Positions 5,693 to 8,546 of a DNA stretch of 8,546 bases are shown piece after piece (position 1 is the stretch's first letter; each line of letters opens with the position of its first letter). The notes under the pieces are model-generated. The model saw only the letters and a list, made by a program, of their open reading frames with translations. It was not told the DNA's origin and ran no database searches. Origin of the DNA: Actinomycetes bacterium. GTDB taxonomy: Bacteria; Actinomycetota; Coriobacteriia; Anaerosomatales; JAJZPX01. The DNA is taken from assembly GCA_021811025.1 (NCBI GenBank), contig JAJZPX010000075.1, forward strand, positions 1 to 8,546, read 5' to 3'. Both the position numbers and the translations under genes were made by a program.

Positions 5693-6244
5693 ATGACAAA
5701 GCGAACACACCTTCTCGTGGTCGTGCTTGTGACGATCGTCCTCTTCGCCCTCGGAGTGGCGGCAGTCTCCGCCGCTTCCGCGCCGGCGCCCAGTGATGCT
5801 CAGATAGGAACCGGGCAGCCCGGCGTCGCGCAGGTGGTCGCGGACACAGACCAGGGAGTTGACAACCGACTGAAGCAGCAGGATTTTGCAGTCGATACTC
5901 TTCCTTCGGACGACCCGACCCCCGTCTCGCGCGACCAAGCGTTTGAGCTGGCAAAGAAGATGTGCCCCCGATACGCGCAGGAAGCCGCCTCGATTACCGT
6001 GCGGCATGTGAAGTACACGAACGGCAACATGGCGTCGTTGAGCGACGCCGAACTCGCCAAGCTGGGGGTAAGGGAACGGCCCAAGGGCTTGGATTCGTGG
6101 ATGATCACATTCCACAAGGTGACTCTGCACCGCCACGGTCCGATTGGGTCTCGGCATACCGCCGCAGACGCAAACTTCGTGCTGGTGATTTCTGCGACGA
6201 CAGGGGAGTTCGTGGAAGCGAGCGGTTTCGGCCCGGTGCAGTAG
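5693..6244 (+). CDS. secreted or membrane-anchored hypothetical protein
   Basis: A 183-residue protein. Residues 1-28 are a positively charged start (MTKRTH), a strong hydrophobic stretch and an A-rich cleavage region, so it is exported or anchored; no lipobox Cys is present. Residues 30-75 are probably disordered. A compact domain follows (about 78-178): a helix SRDQAFELAKKMCPRYAQEA, then strands ITVRHVKYT, DSWMITFHKVTLH and NFVLVISATTGEFVEAS. The last strand with 'V-I-S-A-T-T-G-E-F-V' resembles the end of PepSY-like repeats, where a D/S-A-x-T-G-x-(V/I) hairpin is typical, but the family cannot be claimed. H106, H141, H146 and H148 cluster in the strands and might bind metal. GGAGGG seven bases upstream fixes the ATG. 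The gene follows the 5372 gene at 27 bases and ends just before a hairpin cluster. Lower GC at third positions links both genes as a pair. Confidence 0.78.
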   Translation: MTKRTHLLVVVLVTIVLFALGVAAVSAASAPAPSDAQIGTGQPGVAQVVADTDQGVDNRLKQQDFAVDTLPSDDPTPVSRDQAFELAKKMCPRYAQEAASITVRHVKYTNGNMASLSDAELAKLGVRERPKGLDSWMITFHKVTLHRHGPIGSRHTAADANFVLVISATTGEFVEASGFGPVQ

Positions 6245-6280
6245 GCCTGATCCCCTCTCAGGCGGGGGCGCATGCCTGAG
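6245..6280 (+). terminator. overlapping hairpins after the secreted-protein pair
   Basis: GCCTGA occurs at 6245-6250 and 6274-6279, with its complement TCAGGC at 6258-6263 between them. The stronger pairing is CTCAGGC (6257-6263) with GCCTGAG (6274-6280), a 10-base loop; the other uses 6245-6250 with 6258-6263. Placed directly after the stop codon at 6244, it probably ends or stabilises the transcript. The U-run is missing. Confidence 0.4.
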
Positions 6281-6580
6281 GTACTCTCGCCAGCGCACTC
6301 CACCAGAAGTAGTGAATGGCAGCGTTCTCGAAGGAACTGCCGGCCTGCTACGGATGCCGAACACCTCCACATGACTTCTTCCATGCGTCCCCCTGCCGCC
6401 GCCGCCGGCGGAACGACGTTACTGTGGATGTGACGGCCTGGGTCGCCGAGGACGGGACACCGGCATCCGGGGCGACAGTGGCATCGAAGTCGGCAACCGC
6501 GACCAAGAGACGGAGAAGGCGGCGTGACCGTGGACGTCAGCCCGCCTCTCGTTCATCGCGTTTCCGCTGGTCAAGACATG
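6281..6580. other. stretch without an intact gene, between the secreted genes and selC
   Basis: No frame has a convincing start, ribosome binding site and coding pattern. Open frames that cross into 6581-6677 would have to read through the tRNA gene. The right part (from about 6418) keeps an Ig-like coding pattern split over two frames and is listed separately as gene debris. The left part (6281-6417) contains only a short GCC/GGC repeat near 6394-6411. This stretch lies on the 3' side of selC, where integrated elements commonly sit. Confidence 0.5.
6418..6560 (+). pseudogene. frameshifted remnant resembling a bacterial Ig-like domain
   Basis: From 6418 one frame reads VTVDVTAWVAEDGTPASGAT followed by VASKSATAT. 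From 6509 the frame shifted by one base reads RDGEGGVTVDVSP when the codon before is included. Joined, this gives the 'VTV-V ... DGTP-SGATV ... TD-x-G-VTV-V' order of Big_1/invasin-type and related Ig-like repeats, which are common in surface proteins. Neither frame has a plausible start and the pattern ends before the tRNA, so only a decayed fragment could remain. This rests on pattern reading alone and could be chance in a GC-rich sequence. Confidence 0.35.
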
Positions 6581-6677
6581 TGGCGGAGGCGTGTGCGAAT
6601 CGAACACACCCAGGACGCTCTTCACGCCCCACAACGGTTTTGAAGACCGCGGGCCCCACCAGGGACCATTCGCCTCC
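6581..6677 (-). tRNA. selC: tRNA-Sec (anticodon TCA)
   Basis: This tRNA decodes UGA as selenocysteine: SelA converts Ser-tRNA-Sec to Sec-tRNA-Sec and SelB delivers it. The 97-nt minus-strand sequence begins GGAGGCG and ends CGCCTCCG-CCA with the CCA encoded. It has a 6-bp D stem (GGTCCC with GGGGCC around TGGT), an anticodon arm with loop CTTCAAA (TCA at 6643-6641), a long variable arm (GGGGCG with CGTCCT), and a T arm GTGTG-TTCGATT-CGCAC. The 4-nt D loop, long D stem, TCA anticodon and long variable arm separate it from tRNA-Ser and tRNA-Leu. Bacterial tRNA-Sec normally has an 8-bp acceptor; here the eighth position is A opposite A, so seven Watson-Crick pairs form. No selA, selB or selD lies in the window and none of the local genes has an obvious in-frame UGA. 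Confidence 0.95.
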
Positions 6678-6683
6678 GTGCGT

Positions 6684-6689
6684 ATTGTA
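6684..6689 (-). promoter_or_regulatory. -10 box of selC, placed for transcription starting at base 1 of the tRNA
   Basis: On the minus strand TACAAT (6689 to 6684) matches the TATAAT consensus at five of six positions. Its last base is seven positions before 6677, the first base of the tRNA, which is the normal distance from a -10 hexamer to +1. No good -35 is visible at 16-18 bases (GCGAGC at 17). Confidence 0.6.
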
Positions 6690-6722
6690 GCGTCTCGCAT
6701 GCCGTCGCTCGCTAAGCGTTTC

Positions 6723-6750
6723 CTCATCGGCCTCTCATCTCGGCCTCATC
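6723..6750 (+). promoter_or_regulatory. three CTCATC direct repeats at exact 11-bp spacing
   Basis: CTCATC occurs at 6723-6728, 6734-6739 and 6745-6750. The spacing of 11 puts the copies on one face of the helix and is typical of operators for OmpR/PhoB-family response regulators and related winged-helix activators. The block lies 43-70 bases ahead of the multiheme cytochrome start and about 35-60 bases behind the selC -10, so it could control either gene. The sequence differs from the GTGAA repeats at 561-598, suggesting a different regulator. Confidence 0.5.
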
Positions 6751-6792
6751 ACCGGCATCCACCATGCCCAGCAGGCCGAGAAGGAGGTCTCG

Positions 6793-8136
6793 ATGCGGCA
6801 GTCGACCGTGCGGCTGTATTCGACAGTGATACCGGCGATCGTCCTCGCCGCGGTCGTCGCGCTCGGCGGCGGCACGTTCGCGGCGATCAAGGCGACCGAG
6901 AAGCCGTCGTTCTGCGCCTCGTGCCATGAGATGACGCCGTACTACGACGCATGGAAGGCCGGCGCGCACAAAGGCGTCGACTGCGTCGCCTGCCATGTCG
7001 ACCCCGGGGCGGCGGCCGAGGTGACGCACAAGGTCTCGGCGCTGAAGGAGGTCTACGACCACTTCGCCACGCAGCCGCGGTTCCCGGGCGATGCCGTCGA
7101 CGTGCCGAACTCGAGGTGCCTCGCCTGCCACCGCAGCCTCCCCGCGAAGACGAAGTCGGGCTTCGAGCACGCGCCGCACGTCAAGAATGCGTCCTGCGTC
7201 AGCTGCCACGACACCGTCGGGCACCGTGTTTCGCCCGACACGCTGCGCAAGGCGGGCTTGCTCGCTCCCGGCGTGATCTCCGTCGCGACGTCCTCCTCGG
7301 CCGAGGCCACCGGCACGCACGTGCGGGTCGACTGCACGCGATGCCACGACCCCGCGAAGACGCCGTGCGAGACCTGTCACGCAGCCCCGCACGAGCGACG
7401 CGGCAAGTGCGAGACGTGCCACGCGCCCGGTCCTGCGTGGACGTTCGCGCACCCGAGCGCCTCCGCGGCCTGCGCCACGTGCCACGAGCCGCCGAAGAGC
7501 CACTTCACCGGCACGTGCACGACCTGCCACGATCTCAAGACACCGTTCGCGAAGACGGTGTACAAGCACACGTCCGCGTCGTGCTCGGCCTGCCACACCA
7601 CTCTGCCGGGTCACGTCGCGACGTCCGCGGAGTGCTCGACCTGCCATCCGAAGACCGGCGTCAGCTGGGCGTTCGGGCACCCTAGCTCATCGTCGTGCGC
7701 CAGCTGCCACCGACGGCCGGCGAGCCACTTCGGCGGCACCTGCTCGAGCTGCCACTCCCCCAGCGTCCCGTTCGCGCGGACGCGCTGGAGCCATCCGAAG
7801 TCCACCTCGTGCCAGTCGTGCCACTCCCGCCCGGGCGGGCACAGCTCGGGCGCCTGCTCCACCTGCCACAAGTCGCCCGGCCGAAGCTGGGCGTTCACCC
7901 ACCCGAGCTCGTCGTCGTGCTCGAGCTGCCATCGGGCCCCGGCGAGCCACTACGGCTCGAGCTGCGCGAGCTGCCACAAGCCGAGCGTCCCGTTCTCGAG
8001 GGCGACGTTCCGCCATCCCTCGATCGACGCCCCGCACGGCACTTCCGGCATCGCGTGCTCGAAGTGCCACCCGAGCGGGCCGCCGGCGGTCGGCTGCACG
8101 TGCCACGGCGGAGGGAGCGGGCCGCGTGATGACTGA
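6793..8136 (+). CDS. NapC/NirT-anchored multiheme cytochrome c with 18 CXXCH motifs
   Basis: A 447-residue electron carrier that probably takes electrons from the menaquinone pool and passes them outward. AAGGAGGT four bases before the ATG fixes the start. Residues 8-32 are the single membrane anchor. The next part is NapC/NirT-like: CASCHEMTPYYDAW at 41, then AHKGVDCVACHVDPG (C64), with CXXCH also at 109 and 135. A linker with CXXCH at 181, 192 and 206 follows. From W216 come three modules of about 75 residues, each opening (S/A)W(A/T)F-x-HPS and holding four heme sites: 227, 242, 264, 281; 302, 317, 340, 355; 376, 391, 422 and the variant C435-T-C437-H438. Each module also has four other His (FxHPS, SH(F/Y), KHT/SHP/RHP, and PGH/GGH/PHG) in step with the sites, fit to be distal ligands of bis-His hemes. 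That makes 18 standard motifs plus one CXCH. The family role is known; the outer partner is not. Confidence 0.95.
   Translation: MRQSTVRLYSTVIPAIVLAAVVALGGGTFAAIKATEKPSFCASCHEMTPYYDAWKAGAHKGVDCVACHVDPGAAAEVTHKVSALKEVYDHFATQPRFPGDAVDVPNSRCLACHRSLPAKTKSGFEHAPHVKNASCVSCHDTVGHRVSPDTLRKAGLLAPGVISVATSSSAEATGTHVRVDCTRCHDPAKTPCETCHAAPHERRGKCETCHAPGPAWTFAHPSASAACATCHEPPKSHFTGTCTTCHDLKTPFAKTVYKHTSASCSACHTTLPGHVATSAECSTCHPKTGVSWAFGHPSSSSCASCHRRPASHFGGTCSSCHSPSVPFARTRWSHPKSTSCQSCHSRPGGHSSGACSTCHKSPGRSWAFTHPSSSSCSSCHRAPASHYGSSCASCHKPSVPFSRATFRHPSIDAPHGTSGIACSKCHPSGPPAVGCTCHGGGSGPRDD
7438..8106 (+). repeat. three tandem four-heme modules inside the cytochrome
   Basis: The modules span 7438-7665, 7666-7887 and 7888-8106 (76, 74 and 73 codons). 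The first and second halves of modules 2 and 3 are close at the protein and DNA level (WAF-HPSSSSC-SCHR-PASH in both). Module 1 is more diverged, and module 3 has a longer third spacing (31 residues against 22-23) and a shortened fourth heme motif. This fits growth of the protein by internal duplication. Confidence 0.8.
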
Positions 8137-8546
8137 GCGCTACCGCAGGTCGGCACCGTTCCTGCATCCGCGGCACTCGTCGTCGAAGGCGATCGGACGG
8201 TCACTCATGCGCGTCTCACAGGACTGGCGGGTCTGGGCGGGGGTCCTTGCCGTCGCCGCGGTCCTGCTCGCCGCCGCCGTAGCCTTCGCGTCCTCGGGCT
8301 TCCCGGTCCGCGACGACGGCCCCGCCCTCCCTTCGGTGGTGACCGAGCGGCCGGCCGCCGCCATGCCTGCCACCGCGACGCCGGGCGTGCGCGGCCGCAC
8401 CACCGCCGTTGCCGCATCCCGCGCCGCCGCGCGGGCATCCGCAGGTACCTCGTCGCCCGAAGCATCGCCTCGGCCGAAAGGCGCCGCCCAGCCCGACGAG
8501 CGCTCCTCCGCGCCCCCCGTGGCCGCAGCACGCACGCGTCCCGGCG
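8129..8546 (+). CDS. membrane protein of unknown function, coupled to the cytochrome, 3' end cut off
   Basis: The frame is open to the window end (139 codons). The ATG at 8129 overlaps the cytochrome stop at 8136 by eight bases, which implies translational coupling; GGAGGGAG lies 11 bases upstream, and a GTG directly before the ATG (8126) is an equally good start. Residues 1-35 are basic and His/Ser-rich, residues 36-55 are one membrane segment, and from 60 on the chain is a Pro/Ala/Ser/Arg-rich linker with no Cys. A short cytoplasmic end, one membrane segment and a long flexible extracytoplasmic linker fit a sensor, an anchor or a further redox protein whose main domain lies outside the window. 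By position it should work with the cytochrome, but the function is not known. Confidence 0.7.
   Translation, partial: MTERYRRSAPFLHPRHSSSKAIGRSLMRVSQDWRVWAGVLAVAAVLLAAAVAFASSGFPVRDDGPALPSVVTERPAAAMPATATPGVRGRTTAVAASRAAARASAGTSSPEASPRPKGAAQPDERSSAPPVAAARTRPG

Noticed and set aside
5800..6384. Minus-strand open frame opposite the second secreted gene
   Set aside because: The plus gene has a ribosome binding site and signal sequence; the minus frame has neither and resembles no family.
6316..6690. Plus-strand open frame running across selC
   Set aside because: It reads through the whole tRNA gene antisense and its Arg-rich sequence has no ribosome binding site or family pattern.
6724..7680. 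Long minus-strand open frame opposite the cytochrome
   Set aside because: It is an Arg-rich shadow of a gene with 18 CXXCH motifs; no fold-like pattern.
7438..8106. CRISPR-like array
   Set aside because: The repeats are long, diverged, in frame and encode heme modules; there are no short identical repeats with unique spacers.
8134..8136. Selenocysteine readthrough at the cytochrome UGA
   Set aside because: The sequence after the UGA has no protein pattern, and the next gene starts over the stop in the usual coupled arrangement.

Overview
The window is very GC-rich with GTG/TTG starts, strong AAGGAGGT-type ribosome binding sites and Ala/Arg/Pro-rich proteins, so it looks like a high-GC Gram-positive (actinobacterial) chromosome. 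A NapC/NirT-anchored multiheme cytochrome c plus a selenocysteine tRNA point to an anaerobic or respiratory lineage such as the Coriobacteriia. That placement is inference; there is no rRNA or other strong marker here.

Layout. (1) 1-1748: two minus-strand cell-envelope genes, a DUF2680-like secreted protein cut by the window edge, preceded by three GTGAA repeats on an 11-bp phase, and a coiled-coil plus RlpA-like double-psi beta-barrel protein. (2) 1854-3758: a divergent polytopic membrane protein resembling GT-C glycosyltransferases. (3) 3765-4667: a convergent membrane-anchored NodB polysaccharide deacetylase whose true start is a TTG with its own ribosome binding site. The two convergent stop codons lie inside one 16-bp perfect palindrome. 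(4) 4749-5202: a Phd/YefM antitoxin with an operator-like promoter, running into a truncated, start-less PIN toxin remnant that ends in a GC hairpin. (5) 5203-6244: a G-quadruplex-capable tract, two mutually exclusive hairpins, then two small secreted proteins of unknown function with visibly more A/T at third positions than their neighbours. (6) 6245-6580: no intact gene, but a hairpin cluster and the frameshifted remains of what looks like an Ig-like domain. (7) 6581-6677: tRNA-Sec (selC) on the minus strand, with a -10 box placed so that transcription should start at base 1 of the tRNA. (8) 6723-8136: three CTCATC repeats at exact 11-bp spacing, then a cytochrome with 18 CXXCH motifs and one CXCH. 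(9) 8129-8546: an overlapping, translationally coupled membrane protein that runs off the window.

Functionally, regions 1-3 deal with cell-envelope polymers (peptidoglycan remodelling, glycan transfer, deacetylation). Region 8 suggests electron transfer from the quinone pool out across the cell wall. Regions 4-7, with a broken toxin-antitoxin pair, unfamiliar small secreted genes, gene debris and the 3' end of selC, look like an accessory pocket beside a tRNA gene. The most notable items are the selC gene with its predicted +1 start, the modular four-heme repeats, the two different 11-bp-phased operators, the decayed toxin-antitoxin pair, and the PcsB/CwlO-like coiled coil joined to an RlpA-like domain that lacks the usual His.
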